Below, piece by piece: positions 25,601 through 33,083 of a stretch of 36,167 nucleotides of DNA; within the stretch, counting starts at the first letter, position 1, and each line of letters opens with the position of its first letter. The notes beneath the pieces were generated by a model. That model searched no databases and was not told the DNA's origin. It worked only from the letters and a program-made list of their open reading frames with translations. The position numbers were made by a program, and so were the translations under genes. This DNA comes from Thauera phenylacetica B4P (GTDB lineage Bacteria; Pseudomonadota; Gammaproteobacteria; Burkholderiales; Rhodocyclaceae). The stretch is taken from assembly GCF_000310225.1 (NCBI RefSeq), contig NZ_AMXF01000020.1, forward strand, positions 1 to 36,167, in the 5' to 3' direction.

Positions 25601-26154
25601 CGGGCGAGCAGAAGGCGGCGTCGTCGTCCAGGCTCGCCGAGGCGGCAGCCCGCTACCTGTACAAGCTGATGGCCTACAAGGACGAGTTCGAGGTCGCCCG
25701 CCTGCACACCGACCCGGCCTTCCTCGCCGAGCTCGACGCGCAGTTCCCGAATGGCTACTCGGTCAAGTACAACCTCGCGCCCCCGCTGCTGTCCAAGCCG
25801 GATCCGGTCACCGGTCATCCGCAGAAGAAGCAGTTCGGCGAGTGGATGTTCAAGGCCTTCAAGCGCCTGGCCGGCCTGAAGCGGTTCCGCGGCAGCTCGC
25901 TCGATGTGTTTGGCAAGACCGAGGAGCGTCGGACCGAGCGTCAGCTGATCGAGGAGTACATCCAGCTGCTCGACCAGATCCTCGCCAGGCTCAGCCCGGT
26001 GAATCACGCCGCGGCGGTTGCGCTGGCGAGCGTGCCCGACGAGATCCGCGGCTTCGGCCACGTCAAGGAGAAGAACCTCGCCGCGGCCCGCGAGCTGCAG
26101 GCGGCGCGCCTGAAGGCCTTCAACGAGGCGCAGCAGGAACGGCAGGTGGCCTGA
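22612..26154 (+). CDS. Fused indolepyruvate:ferredoxin oxidoreductase-like 2-oxoacid oxidoreductase
   Basis: 1180 residues, a fusion of the IorA and IorB functions. The family decarboxylates 2-oxoacids (arylpyruvates in characterised members) with TPP and CoA and reduces ferredoxin. Order: pyrimidine-binding domain from the N-terminus (GYRGSPVGMLD), TPP domain with GDG (496-498) and a following RN, iron-sulphur segment with C633, C636, C639, C645, C666, C672 and C677, gamma-type domain (about 722-900; GIGGTGSVTVV, DQTGLAQKGGAV), and a C-terminal helical domain (DUF6537-like) typical of fused members. ATG 22612 has AAGGGGAAGGA upstream. The gene ends 1 nt before a ferredoxin gene and lies under a BenR-type promoter. 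The real substrate is unknown. Confidence 0.88.
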   Translation: MSSGKQISNTFTQEEGDIHLGGIDAIVRLTLDQVRTDARRGLKTGMFVSGYRGSPVGMLDAALIKQQKLLVQNHIHFVDGINEDLAATAVWGTQMLHTVGKQKFDGVTGMWYGKAPGVDRSGDALKHANYTGIAKNGGVLAIAGDDPSCKSSSLCSQSEPMLFHVGIPSLYPGNVQEILDYGLHGYQMSRLGGLWVGMKIVTNVADGTGTASVSPERLNFVTPDLEFDGKLFTPNMNLGMNVRVEALEMEQSLYTRRLEVAKRYARANNLNNVVFPNPGAWIGIITAGKTYNDLNQAFLEMGLDDAALRRYGIRILKMGMLFPMEPTIVREFAQGLEEIFVIEEKRPFLEMFAKQVLYGMANAPRIVGKFDEEEKELLPHYGEFESDIIVRALLKRLSRKTRIESAENWLKRLDEIHSRNKLPTAVRTAWFCSGCPHNSSTQALDGSIVSAGIGCHTMAMWMGRNVVMGTHMGAEGTQWIGMAPFTEAQHIFQNMGDGTYAHSGSLAIRYAASTGVNITFKLLRNAHTSMTGGQAIQGEVPVTNMVSDLLANGVKKIIVTTDEPARFNGVQLPGGTEVWHRDRIEEAQRVLAATPGCTVLLHDQECAAELRRARSRGKADEPVEVTVINERVCEGCGDCGEKSNCMSVEPVQTEFGRKTRIHQSSCNKDFSCVKGFCPSFLTITPHPAPASEGAPKKKKGRIPALERELPAPVNKVDDSLGFGIHVMGIGGTGSVTVVATLARAARLEGKHVIGLDQTGLAQKGGAVISDIKITHAPFKGSNKISDGRADLYLGFDILNATDPKNLDKCNPERTIAVVSTTQTPTGQMVTNRKALFPATSGLTGGIDRVTRKEHNVFLDGEALAAGLFGDAMATNNFMVGVAFQAGTIPLAAESIEEAIRLSGVAVDMSLAAFRWGRMAVVDRAFVEAEVARQKPGGKVVVLNKAPQLSPAARAIVDSIGASGEVKRLVEVRVPELIAFQDEAYAKRYAEVVKRVVAGEQKAASSSRLAEAAARYLYKLMAYKDEFEVARLHTDPAFLAELDAQFPNGYSVKYNLAPPLLSKPDPVTGHPQKKQFGEWMFKAFKRLAGLKRFRGSSLDVFGKTEERRTERQLIEEYIQLLDQILARLSPVNHAAAVALASVPDEIRGFGHVKEKNLAAARELQAARLKAFNEAQQERQVA

Positions 26155-26155
26155 C

Positions 26156-26515
26156 ATGAACCTCCCGGCGCCCAAGGTCTTTCACCAGGTCACCCTCGTC
26201 GAGACCGGTGAGGTGTATCGCTGCCGCGAGGACGAGACCCTGCTCGCAGGCATGGAGCGGCTCGGCAAGCGCGGCATCCCGGTGGGGTGCCGCGGCGGTG
26301 GCTGCGGCGTGTGCAAGGTGCAGGTCGAGGCCGGCGAGTACAGCAAGCGCGTGATGAGCCGGGCCTACGTCAGCGCCGAGGAGGAGGCCGCCGGCATCGT
26401 CCTCGCCTGCCGGGTGAAGCCGCTGTCGGACATCCGCCTGGCGGTGCTCGGCAAGATGAAGAAGAACGTGTGCGCGACGCCGCCAGCGGCGGACGCGGGC
26501 GCAAGTCAGCCGTAG
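26156..26515 (+). CDS. xylT: [2Fe-2S] ferredoxin, XylT/DmpQ type
   Basis: 119 residues, plant-type ferredoxin with cluster cysteines in GCRGGGCGVC (C-x4-C-x2-C) and a fourth in LACRV. XylT and DmpQ re-reduce the oxidised iron of catechol 2,3-dioxygenase, and the next gene encodes that enzyme. It starts 1 nt after the stop of the 2-oxoacid oxidoreductase, so the two are translationally coupled and it may also be the acceptor of that enzyme. No other stand-alone ferredoxin is in the window; the phenol operon lacks dmpQ. Confidence 0.88.
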   Translation: MNLPAPKVFHQVTLVETGEVYRCREDETLLAGMERLGKRGIPVGCRGGGCGVCKVQVEAGEYSKRVMSRAYVSAEEEAAGIVLACRVKPLSDIRLAVLGKMKKNVCATPPAADAGASQP

Positions 26516-26521
26516 AAACAG

Positions 26522-26578
26522 GCGGGCGCGACCCGCCGCATGAGAACCCGGGGAGCGCGGGTCGCAGAACGCGCCCGC
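26522..26578 (+). other. Intercistronic hairpin ferredoxin/catechol dioxygenase
   Basis: Inner stem GCGACCCGC (26528-26536)/GCGGGTCGC (26557-26565), extended by GCGGGC (26522-26527)/GCCCGC (26573-26578). There is no T-run. Confidence 0.45.
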
Positions 26579-26612
26579 AACCCCGTCCGTGACCCCTGAG
26601 AGGAGATGCAAG

Positions 26613-27542
26613 ATGGCAACTACCGGAGTGATGCGTCCTGGCCACATCCAGCTGCGCGTGCTGGACCTGGACGAAAGCACGACTTTCTACAAGGACGTGC
26701 TCGGCCTCGTCGAGACCGGCCGCGATGCCGCCGGCCGCGTGTATTTCAAGGCCTGGGACGAGCGCGACCACAACAGCGTGGTGCTGCGCCAGGCCGACCG
26801 CGCCGGCGTGGACCTGATCGGCTTCAAGGTCAAGGACAAGGCCACGCTCGAGCAGCTCGACAAGGACCTGCAGGCCTACGGCGTCGCCACCGAGCGCGTC
26901 CCCGCCGGCGAGCTGCTCGAGACCGGCGAGCGCGTGCGCTTCACCATCCCGACCGGCCACGTCCTCGAGCTCTATGCCGACAAGACCGACGTCGGCAACG
27001 GCCAGCCCTACACCAACCCGGACCCGTGGATCCCGGCGGCCGAGCACGGCATCGGCCCGCACCGCTTCGACCACTGCCTGCTCTACGGCCCGAACCTCGA
27101 GCAGACCCTCGAGCTCTTCACCCAGGTGCTCGGCTTCCACCTCGTCGAGCGCGTGCTGATGGAAGACGGCAAGTCGCTGCTGGCGATGTTCATCTCCTGC
27201 TCGCACAAGGCGCACGACCTGGCCTTCGTCTGCCATCCGGAGCCGGGCAAGCTGCACCACGTGTCCTTCCTGCTCGGCAGCTGGGAGCAGGTGCTGCGCG
27301 CGGCCGACATCATGTCGATGAACCGCGTCTCGATCGACATCGGCCCCACCCGCCACGGCATCACCCGCGGCACCACGATCTACGCCTTCGACCCCTCGGG
27401 CAACCGCTTCGAGACCTTCTCCGGCGGCTACGAGAGCTATCCCGACCACCAGCCGATCACCTGGACCTTCGACGAAGTCGGCCCGGCGATCTTCTACCAC
27501 GACCGCAAGCTCAACGAGCGCTTCCTGAGCGTGGTGACCTGA
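26613..27542 (+). CDS. xylE: Catechol 2,3-dioxygenase (extradiol, type I.2.A), benzoate-operon copy
   Basis: 309 residues, co-linear with the copy at 10102-11031 (about 75% identical by hand count). Iron ligands H154 (RFDHCLLYGP), H215/H216 (GKLHHVSF) and E267 (NRFETF) are all kept. Start ATG 26613 follows GAGAGGAG; an open frame extends to 26589, but that extension is not in the paralogue. The 3' part shares an almost identical 132-nt tract with the other copy. It follows a XylT-type ferredoxin gene, as in TOL plasmids. Confidence 0.96.
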   Translation: MATTGVMRPGHIQLRVLDLDESTTFYKDVLGLVETGRDAAGRVYFKAWDERDHNSVVLRQADRAGVDLIGFKVKDKATLEQLDKDLQAYGVATERVPAGELLETGERVRFTIPTGHVLELYADKTDVGNGQPYTNPDPWIPAAEHGIGPHRFDHCLLYGPNLEQTLELFTQVLGFHLVERVLMEDGKSLLAMFISCSHKAHDLAFVCHPEPGKLHHVSFLLGSWEQVLRAADIMSMNRVSIDIGPTRHGITRGTTIYAFDPSGNRFETFSGGYESYPDHQPITWTFDEVGPAIFYHDRKLNERFLSVVT

Positions 27543-27552
27543 TCCGGTTCGC

Positions 27553-27575
27553 GGCCCGGCGCATCGCGCCGGGCC
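27553..27575 (+). other. Intercistronic hairpin catechol dioxygenase/dmpC
   Basis: A perfect 10-bp stem GGCCCGGCGC/GCGCCGGGCC with loop ATC, 11 nt after the dioxygenase stop. No T-run, so read-through is expected. Confidence 0.5.
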
Positions 27576-27685
27576 TGCGCCCGCACCCACCCCCGACCCC
27601 ATCCCCGACGCCGCCCGCCCGACGAGGCCACGACGACAAGCGGCACTACAATCCAGATACGTTCGAAAACGCAACGGGAGAAATC

Positions 27686-29146
27686 ATGATCGCTGACAAG
27701 ATCCTCAACTTCATCGACGGCGCATACGTCGCCACCGACAAGTGGTACGAAAACCGCAACCCGATCAACAACAAGGTGATCGGCATGGTCGCCGAAGCCG
27801 GCGAGAAGGAAGTCGACGCCGCCGTCAAGGCCGCCAAGGCCGCGCTGAAGGGCCCCTGGGGTTCGATGTCGCTGCAAAAGCGCATCGAGCTGCTCGAGGC
27901 GCTGGTGGTCGAGATCAACAACCGCTTCGACGACTTCCTCGAGGCCGAGTGCGCCGACACCGGCAAGCCCAAGAGCATGGCCTCGCACGTGGACATCCCG
28001 CGCGGTGCGGCCAACTTCAAGGTCTTCGCGGACATGGTCAAGAACGTCCCGACCGAGTTCTTCGAGATGACCACGCCCGACGGCGGCAAGGCGATCAACT
28101 ACGGCTATCGTCGCCCGGTCGGCGTGGTCGGCGTGATCTGCCCGTGGAACCTGCCCCTGCTGCTGATGACCTGGAAGGTCGGCCCGGCGCTGGCCTGCGG
28201 CAACACCGTGGTCGTCAAGCCCTCGGAAGACACCCCGCGCACCGCCGCGCTGCTCGGCGAGGTGATGAACAAGGTCGGCATCCCCAAGGGTGTCTACAAC
28301 GTGGTCAACGGCTTCGGCGCCAACTCCGCCGGCGCCTTCCTGACCGCCCACCCGGACGTCGACGCGCTCACCTTCACCGGCGAGACCCGCACCGGCGAGG
28401 TCATCATGAAGTCGGCGGCCAACGGCTCGCGCCCGGTGTCGCTGGAGATGGGCGGCAAGAACGCCGCGATCGTGTTCGCCGACTGCGACTTCGACAAGGC
28501 CATCGAAGGCACCCTGCGCTCCGTGTTCCTGAACTGCGGCCAGGTCTGCCTGGGTACCGAGCGCGTGTATGTCGAGCGCCCGATCTTCGACAAGTTCGTC
28601 GCCGCCCTGAAGGCCGGCGCCGAAGGCATGAAGATCGGCGTGCCGGATGATCCGGCCGCCAACTTCGGCCCGCTGGTCAGCAAGAAGCACCAGGAGAAGG
28701 TGCTGTCCTACTACAAGGTCGCCGTGGAAGAGGGCGCGACCCTGGTCACCGGCGGTGGCGTGCCCGACATGCCGGGCGAGCTCGCCGATGGCTGCTGGGT
28801 CCAGCCGACCATCTGGACCGGCCTGCCGGAGACCGCCCGCGTGATCAAGGAAGAGATCTTCGGGCCGTGCTGCCACATCGCCCCCTTCGACGCCGAGGAC
28901 GAAGTGCTGGAGAAGGCCAACGACAACAAGTACGGCCTGGCCTGCGCGATCTGGACGCAGGACGTCTCGCGCGCGCACCGCGTCGCGCAGAAGATGGAAG
29001 TGGGCATTTCCTGGGTGAACAGCTGGTTCCTGCGCGACCTGCGCACCCCCTTCGGCGGCTCCAAGCAGTCGGGCATCGGCCGTGAAGGCGGCGTGCACTC
29101 GCTCGAGTTCTACACCGACCTGAAGAACGTCTGCATCAAGCTGTAA
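27686..29146 (+). CDS. dmpC: 2-hydroxymuconic semialdehyde dehydrogenase, DmpC
   Basis: 486 residues, aldehyde dehydrogenase superfamily. It oxidises the ring-fission product to 2-hydroxymuconate with NAD+ (the oxidative branch). N155 (CPWNLP), K178 (VVKPSE), E254 (LEMGG) and nucleophile C288 (GQVCLG) are intact. The frame is open far upstream through the dioxygenase gene, but ATG 27686 with GGGAG 5 nt before gives the family N-terminus (MIADKILNFIDGAYV). The hydratase gene follows after 14 nt. Confidence 0.96.
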   Translation: MIADKILNFIDGAYVATDKWYENRNPINNKVIGMVAEAGEKEVDAAVKAAKAALKGPWGSMSLQKRIELLEALVVEINNRFDDFLEAECADTGKPKSMASHVDIPRGAANFKVFADMVKNVPTEFFEMTTPDGGKAINYGYRRPVGVVGVICPWNLPLLLMTWKVGPALACGNTVVVKPSEDTPRTAALLGEVMNKVGIPKGVYNVVNGFGANSAGAFLTAHPDVDALTFTGETRTGEVIMKSAANGSRPVSLEMGGKNAAIVFADCDFDKAIEGTLRSVFLNCGQVCLGTERVYVERPIFDKFVAALKAGAEGMKIGVPDDPAANFGPLVSKKHQEKVLSYYKVAVEEGATLVTGGGVPDMPGELADGCWVQPTIWTGLPETARVIKEEIFGPCCHIAPFDAEDEVLEKANDNKYGLACAIWTQDVSRAHRVAQKMEVGISWVNSWFLRDLRTPFGGSKQSGIGREGGVHSLEFYTDLKNVCIKL

Positions 29147-29160
29147 TAGGAAGATCGTAC

Positions 29161-29943
29161 ATGGACCAGAAAACCATCGAAGCCCTGGGCGATTCGCTCT
29201 ACGACGCGCTCGTCGCGCGCACGCCGATCGCGCCGCTGAGCGCCGCGCATCCCGACATGACGATCGAGGACGCCTACCACGTGCAGCAGCGCATGATCGC
29301 GCGCCGCCTCGAGAAGGGCGACCGCGTGATCGGCAAGAAGATCGGCGTCACCAGCAAGGCGGTCATGAACATGCTGGGCGTGCACCAGCCCGACTTCGGC
29401 TACCTCCTCGACAGCATGGTCTTCAACGAGGGCGAGTCGGTCGACATGGACACGCTCATCCAGCCCAAGGCCGAGGGCGAGATCGCCTTCCTGCTCAAGA
29501 AGGACCTGCAGGGCCCGGGCGTGACCGCGGCCGACGTGCTCGCCGCCACCGAAGGCGTCATGGCCTGCTTCGAGATCGTCGATTCGCGCATCCAGGACTG
29601 GAAGATCAAGATCCAGGACACCGTGGCCGACAACGCCTCCTGCGGCGTGTTCGTGCTCGGCGACCAGCTGGTCGACATTGCCGACCTCGACCTCGCGCTC
29701 GCCGGCATGGTGCTGGAGAAGAACGGCGAGATCGTCGTCACCGGCGCCGGCGCGGCCACCATGGCCCACCCGGTCAACGCCATGGTGTGGCTGACCAACA
29801 TGCTCGGCTCGCTCGGCATCGCCCTCAAGGCCGGCGACATCGTGCTCTCCGGCGCCATGGGCGCCATGGTCCCGGTGGTGCGCGGCGACAACCTGCGCAT
29901 GACGATCGGCGGCATCGGCGGCTGCTCGGTGCGCTTCGTCTGA
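29161..29943 (+). CDS. dmpE: 2-oxopent-4-enoate (2-hydroxypenta-2,4-dienoate) hydratase, DmpE
   Basis: 260 residues, FAH-like hydratase/decarboxylase family. It adds water to 2-hydroxypentadienoate to give 4-hydroxy-2-oxopentanoate, the substrate of DmpG. Diagnostic segments VIGKKIGVTSKAVMNMLGV, HQPDFGYLLDSMV and the metal region AEGEIAFLLKKDLQGPG, FEIVDSRIQDWKI. It is a distant paralogue of the next gene, with which it forms a complex in the known pathway. AGGAAGA precedes the ATG. Confidence 0.95.
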   Translation: MDQKTIEALGDSLYDALVARTPIAPLSAAHPDMTIEDAYHVQQRMIARRLEKGDRVIGKKIGVTSKAVMNMLGVHQPDFGYLLDSMVFNEGESVDMDTLIQPKAEGEIAFLLKKDLQGPGVTAADVLAATEGVMACFEIVDSRIQDWKIKIQDTVADNASCGVFVLGDQLVDIADLDLALAGMVLEKNGEIVVTGAGAATMAHPVNAMVWLTNMLGSLGIALKAGDIVLSGAMGAMVPVVRGDNLRMTIGGIGGCSVRFV

Positions 29944-29984
29944 CGCGCCCCATCCCCGCCCCCCAATCCAACAGGAAACTTCCA

Positions 29985-30773
29985 ATGAAGCTGAATCAGC
30001 AAACCATCGAACAACTCGCCGAACACCTCGAGAACGCCGAATTGCAGGCCTTCGAAGTGGTGAAGATCACCGAGGCGCATCCCGACATGGACTGGGACGA
30101 CGCCTACGCGATCCAGGCGGAGATCCTGCGCCGCAAGCTGGCGCGCGGCAACCGCGTGGTCGGCCTCAAGGCCGGCCTGACCTCGCGCGGCAAGATGAAG
30201 CAGATGGGCGTCGAAACCCCGGTGTTCGGCTGGCTCGTCGATTACTTCAGCGTGCCGGACGGCGGCGAGATCAAGACCAGCGAGCTGATCCACCCGAAGG
30301 TCGAGCCCGAGATCGTGTTCGTGACCAAGCGCGCGCTCAAGGGTCCCGGCTGCCACATCGGCGCGGTGCTCGCAGCCACCGACTTCGTCATGCCCGGCAT
30401 CGAGATCATCGACTCGCGCTACAAGGACTTCAAGTTCGACCTCAAGAGCGTGATCGCCGACAACTGCTCGTCGACCCGCTTCGTGCTCGGCGGCCAGGCC
30501 GCGCCGGTGGCCGGCCTGGACCTGCGCACCCTGGGCGTGGTGCTCGAGAAGAACGGCGAGCCGGTGGCGGTCGGTGCCGGCGCGGCGGTGCTCGGCCACC
30601 CGGCGGCGGCGATCGCGGCCCTGGCCAACCACCTCGGCGCGCGCGGCGAGGAGATCCCGGCCGGCACCATGATCCTGTCGGGCGGCGTCACCGAGGCGGT
30701 GGCGGTGCAGGCCGGCGACAGCGTGAACCTGCGCATCCAGTCGCTCGGCAGCGTCAGCACCCGTTTCATCTGA
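29985..30773 (+). CDS. dmpH: 4-oxalocrotonate (2-oxo-3-hexenedioate) decarboxylase, DmpH
   Basis: 262 residues, same fold as DmpE. It decarboxylates 2-oxo-3-hexenedioate and works bound to the hydratase. Distinguishing motifs are VGLKAGLTSRGKMKQMGVETPVFG, DYFSVPDGG and HPKVEPEIVFVTK. Start ATG 29985 follows ACAGGAAAC; the longer upstream frame overlaps dmpE and is rejected. Last meta-cleavage gene before the transporter. Confidence 0.95.
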   Translation: MKLNQQTIEQLAEHLENAELQAFEVVKITEAHPDMDWDDAYAIQAEILRRKLARGNRVVGLKAGLTSRGKMKQMGVETPVFGWLVDYFSVPDGGEIKTSELIHPKVEPEIVFVTKRALKGPGCHIGAVLAATDFVMPGIEIIDSRYKDFKFDLKSVIADNCSSTRFVLGGQAAPVAGLDLRTLGVVLEKNGEPVAVGAGAAVLGHPAAAIAALANHLGARGEEIPAGTMILSGGVTEAVAVQAGDSVNLRIQSLGSVSTRFI

Positions 30774-30795
30774 GGCTCCGGGCTTCGTCCCTTTT

Positions 30796-30817
30796 GCGGT
30801 CGCCCCCGGGCGGCCGC
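30796..30817 (+). other. Hairpin between dmpH and the transporter genes
   Basis: GCGGTCGCCC/GGGCGGCCGC (10 bp with one G-T pair), followed by only ATTTC. It may be a leaky terminator lowering transporter expression. It lies in the 156-nt gap before the binding-protein gene; no new promoter was recognised there. Confidence 0.45.
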
Positions 30818-30929
30818 ATTTCATGTCCCGCCGAGGCGCGTCGCACGCCACCGGCGGGCACTCTGTGAGCAGCAAGACGATGCGTCGTCCAGAAGACGCA
30901 CGAACCCAATCCACCTTCAAGGAAGAGAC

Positions 30930-32105
30930 ATGATGAAGAGCACGTTCAAACTCGCCGGCAACCTCGCCCTGACCCTCGCGCTGGCCGCCGCCGGCATCGG
31001 CGCCGCCAACGCGGCCGACAAGGTCAAGGTCGGCCTGATGCTGCCCTACACCGGCACCTACGCGGCGCTCGGCACTGCGATCACCAACGGCTTCAAGCAG
31101 TTCGTCGATGAGAACGGCGGCAAGCTGGGCGGCCGCGAGGTCGAATACTTCACCGTCGACGACGAATCCAACCCGGCCAAGGCCACCGAGAACGCCAAGA
31201 AGCTGGTGTCGCGCGACAAGGTCGACGTGCTGGTCGGCACCGTGCACTCCGGGGTCGCGCTCGCCATGGCCAAGGTGGCCCGCGACACCAAGACCCTGAT
31301 GATCGTCCCCAACGCCGGCGCCAACGATCTCACCGGCCCGCTGTGCTCGCCCTACGTGTTCCGCTCGTCCTTCTCGGCCTGGCAGCCTTCCTACGCGATG
31401 GGTGAGGCGCTGGCGAAGAAGGGCATCAAGAACGTCGCCACGGTGACCTGGAAGTACTCCTTCGGCGAAGAGTCGGTCGCCGGCTTCAAGGAGGCCTTCG
31501 AGAAGGGCGGCGGCAAGCTCGTCAAGGAAATGACGCTGCCCTTCCCCAACGTCGAGTTCCAGCCCTTCCTCACCGAGATCGCCTCGGCCAAGCCCGACGC
31601 GGTGTTCGTGTTCTTCGCCGGCGCCGGCGCGGCCAAGTTCGTCGCCGACTATGCCGCGGCGGGCCTCAAGAACAGCATCCCGCTGTACGGCCCGGGCTTC
31701 CTCACCGACGGCAACCTCGGCGCCATGGGCGGCGCGGGCGAGGGCCTGCTCACCACGCTGCACTACGCCGACGGCCTCACCAACGCCAAGGACGCGGCCT
31801 TCCGCACCAAGTACGCGCAGACCTACAAGCTGCAGCCCGACGTGTACGCGGTGCAGGGCTACGACGCCGCGCAGATGTACGAGGCCGGCCTGAAGGCCGC
31901 CGGCGGTGATCCGGAGAAGAAGGAAGACGTCATCAAGGGCATGGAGTCCGCGAAGATCGACAGCCCGCGCGGCGCCTTCACCCTGTCGAAGGCGCACAAC
32001 CCGGTGCAGGACATCTACATGCGCCAGGTCAAGGGCGACCAGAACGTGATGCTCGAGGTCGTCTCCAAGAGCCTCGAGGATCCTGCCCGCGGCTGCAAGA
32101 TGTAA
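30930..32105 (+). CDS. ABC transporter periplasmic substrate-binding protein (branched-chain amino acid/aromatic type)
   Basis: 391 residues. Signal peptide of about 28 residues ending in GAANA, then a type I periplasmic binding fold (VKVGLMLPYTGTYAALGTAI). Family members bind leucine-type amino acids, amides or aromatic acids. Its place after dmpH and before two permease and two ATPase genes, downstream of a BenR-type promoter, suggests benzoate or a related acid as ligand (inference). AAGGAAGAG precedes the ATG; a second ATG follows immediately. Confidence 0.9.
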   Translation: MMKSTFKLAGNLALTLALAAAGIGAANAADKVKVGLMLPYTGTYAALGTAITNGFKQFVDENGGKLGGREVEYFTVDDESNPAKATENAKKLVSRDKVDVLVGTVHSGVALAMAKVARDTKTLMIVPNAGANDLTGPLCSPYVFRSSFSAWQPSYAMGEALAKKGIKNVATVTWKYSFGEESVAGFKEAFEKGGGKLVKEMTLPFPNVEFQPFLTEIASAKPDAVFVFFAGAGAAKFVADYAAAGLKNSIPLYGPGFLTDGNLGAMGGAGEGLLTTLHYADGLTNAKDAAFRTKYAQTYKLQPDVYAVQGYDAAQMYEAGLKAAGGDPEKKEDVIKGMESAKIDSPRGAFTLSKAHNPVQDIYMRQVKGDQNVMLEVVSKSLEDPARGCKM

Positions 32106-32120
32106 GCCCCCGGCCTCTTA

Positions 32121-32143
32121 GGGGCGGCCCGGCGGGCCGCCCC
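32121..32143 (+). other. Intercistronic hairpin after the binding-protein gene
   Basis: A perfect 10-bp stem GGGGCGGCCC/GGGCCGCCCC with loop GGC. Such hairpins after binding-protein genes commonly protect the upstream mRNA so that the binding protein outnumbers the permease (established for maltose-type operons). Confidence 0.6.
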
Positions 32144-32212
32144 CCAAGTCCCGTTTCTTCTTGAACCCTGATCGATCCTGACAGGCGCATGCCTGCCGGG
32201 AGGGGGAGTGTC

Positions 32213-33079
32213 ATGGATTTCGCAAGCTTTCTGATCCAGACGCTGAACTCGCTGCAGTACGGATTGCTGCTTTTCCTGGTGGCAAGCGGACTGACGCTGG
32301 TGTTCGGCATCATGGGCATCATCAACCTGGCGCACGGTAGTTTCTACATGATCGGCGCCTACCTCGCCTTCGTGCTCACCAGCGCGACCGGCAGCCTGGT
32401 ACTGGCGGTGGTGCTCGGCATCCCGCTGGCGCTGGCCTTCGGCGCCTTCCTGGAGTGGGCGCTGTTCTCCCACCTCTACAAGCGCGACCACCTCGAGCAG
32501 GTGCTGCTGACCTACGGCCTCATCCTCATCTTCGAGCAGCTGCGCAGCCTGCTCGTGGGCGACGATGTGCACGGGGTGGCGATCCCCGCCTTCCTCGACG
32601 CCTCGATCCAGCTCACCGAGGTCATGAGCTACCCGGTGTACCGGCTGGCCATCTCGGTGGTGTGCATCGTGCTCGCGGTCGCGCTCTATTACGTGATCCA
32701 GCGTACCCGCCTGGGCATGATGATCCGCGCCGGCAACGACGACCGCGGCATGGTCGAGGCGCTCGGGATCAACATCAACATGATCTACCGCGTCGTGTTC
32801 GCGCTCGGTGTCGCGCTCGCCGCGCTCGCCGGCATGCTGGCCGCGCCGATCTCGTCGGTGTTCCCGAACATGGGCAGCCACGTGCTGATCATCTCCTTCG
32901 TGATCGTGGTCATCGGCGGCATCGGCTCGGTGTGGGGCGCGCTCGTCGCCGCGCTGATCGTCGGCTTCGCGGACACCTTCGGCAAGGTGCTGGTCCCCGA
33001 GCTCTCCGGCATCGTGGTGTATGTGGTCATGGCGGTGGTCCTGCTGTGGCGCCCCGAAGGCATCCTGAAGAAGGGCTGA
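32213..33079 (+). CDS. livH: ABC transporter permease, LivH family
   Basis: 288 residues, very hydrophobic, about eight membrane helices. Characteristic LTLVFGIMGIINLAHGSFYMIGAY near the N-terminus and the coupling region ALGININMIYR. ATG 32213 follows GGGAGGGGG by about 6 nt; the longer open frame from 32189 is rejected. Pairs with the LivM-type permease encoded 4 nt downstream. Confidence 0.92.
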   Translation: MDFASFLIQTLNSLQYGLLLFLVASGLTLVFGIMGIINLAHGSFYMIGAYLAFVLTSATGSLVLAVVLGIPLALAFGAFLEWALFSHLYKRDHLEQVLLTYGLILIFEQLRSLLVGDDVHGVAIPAFLDASIQLTEVMSYPVYRLAISVVCIVLAVALYYVIQRTRLGMMIRAGNDDRGMVEALGININMIYRVVFALGVALAALAGMLAAPISSVFPNMGSHVLIISFVIVVIGGIGSVWGALVAALIVGFADTFGKVLVPELSGIVVYVVMAVVLLWRPEGILKKG

Positions 33080-33083
33080 GACC

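Noticed and set aside
23083-26175. 1030-residue open frame on the minus strand
   Set aside because: Antisense shadow of the 2-oxoacid oxidoreductase gene; composition is repetitive and there is no Shine-Dalgarno or domain.
26606-27685. Apparent N-terminal extension of dmpC through the dioxygenase gene, suggesting a fusion
   Set aside because: The extension is the dioxygenase read in another frame. ATG 27686 with GGGAG upstream gives the normal dehydrogenase length.
29400-31997. 865-residue open frame on the minus strand over dmpE, dmpH and the binding-protein gene
   Set aside because: Antisense shadow; the plus-strand genes have full family motifs and good ribosome-binding sites.
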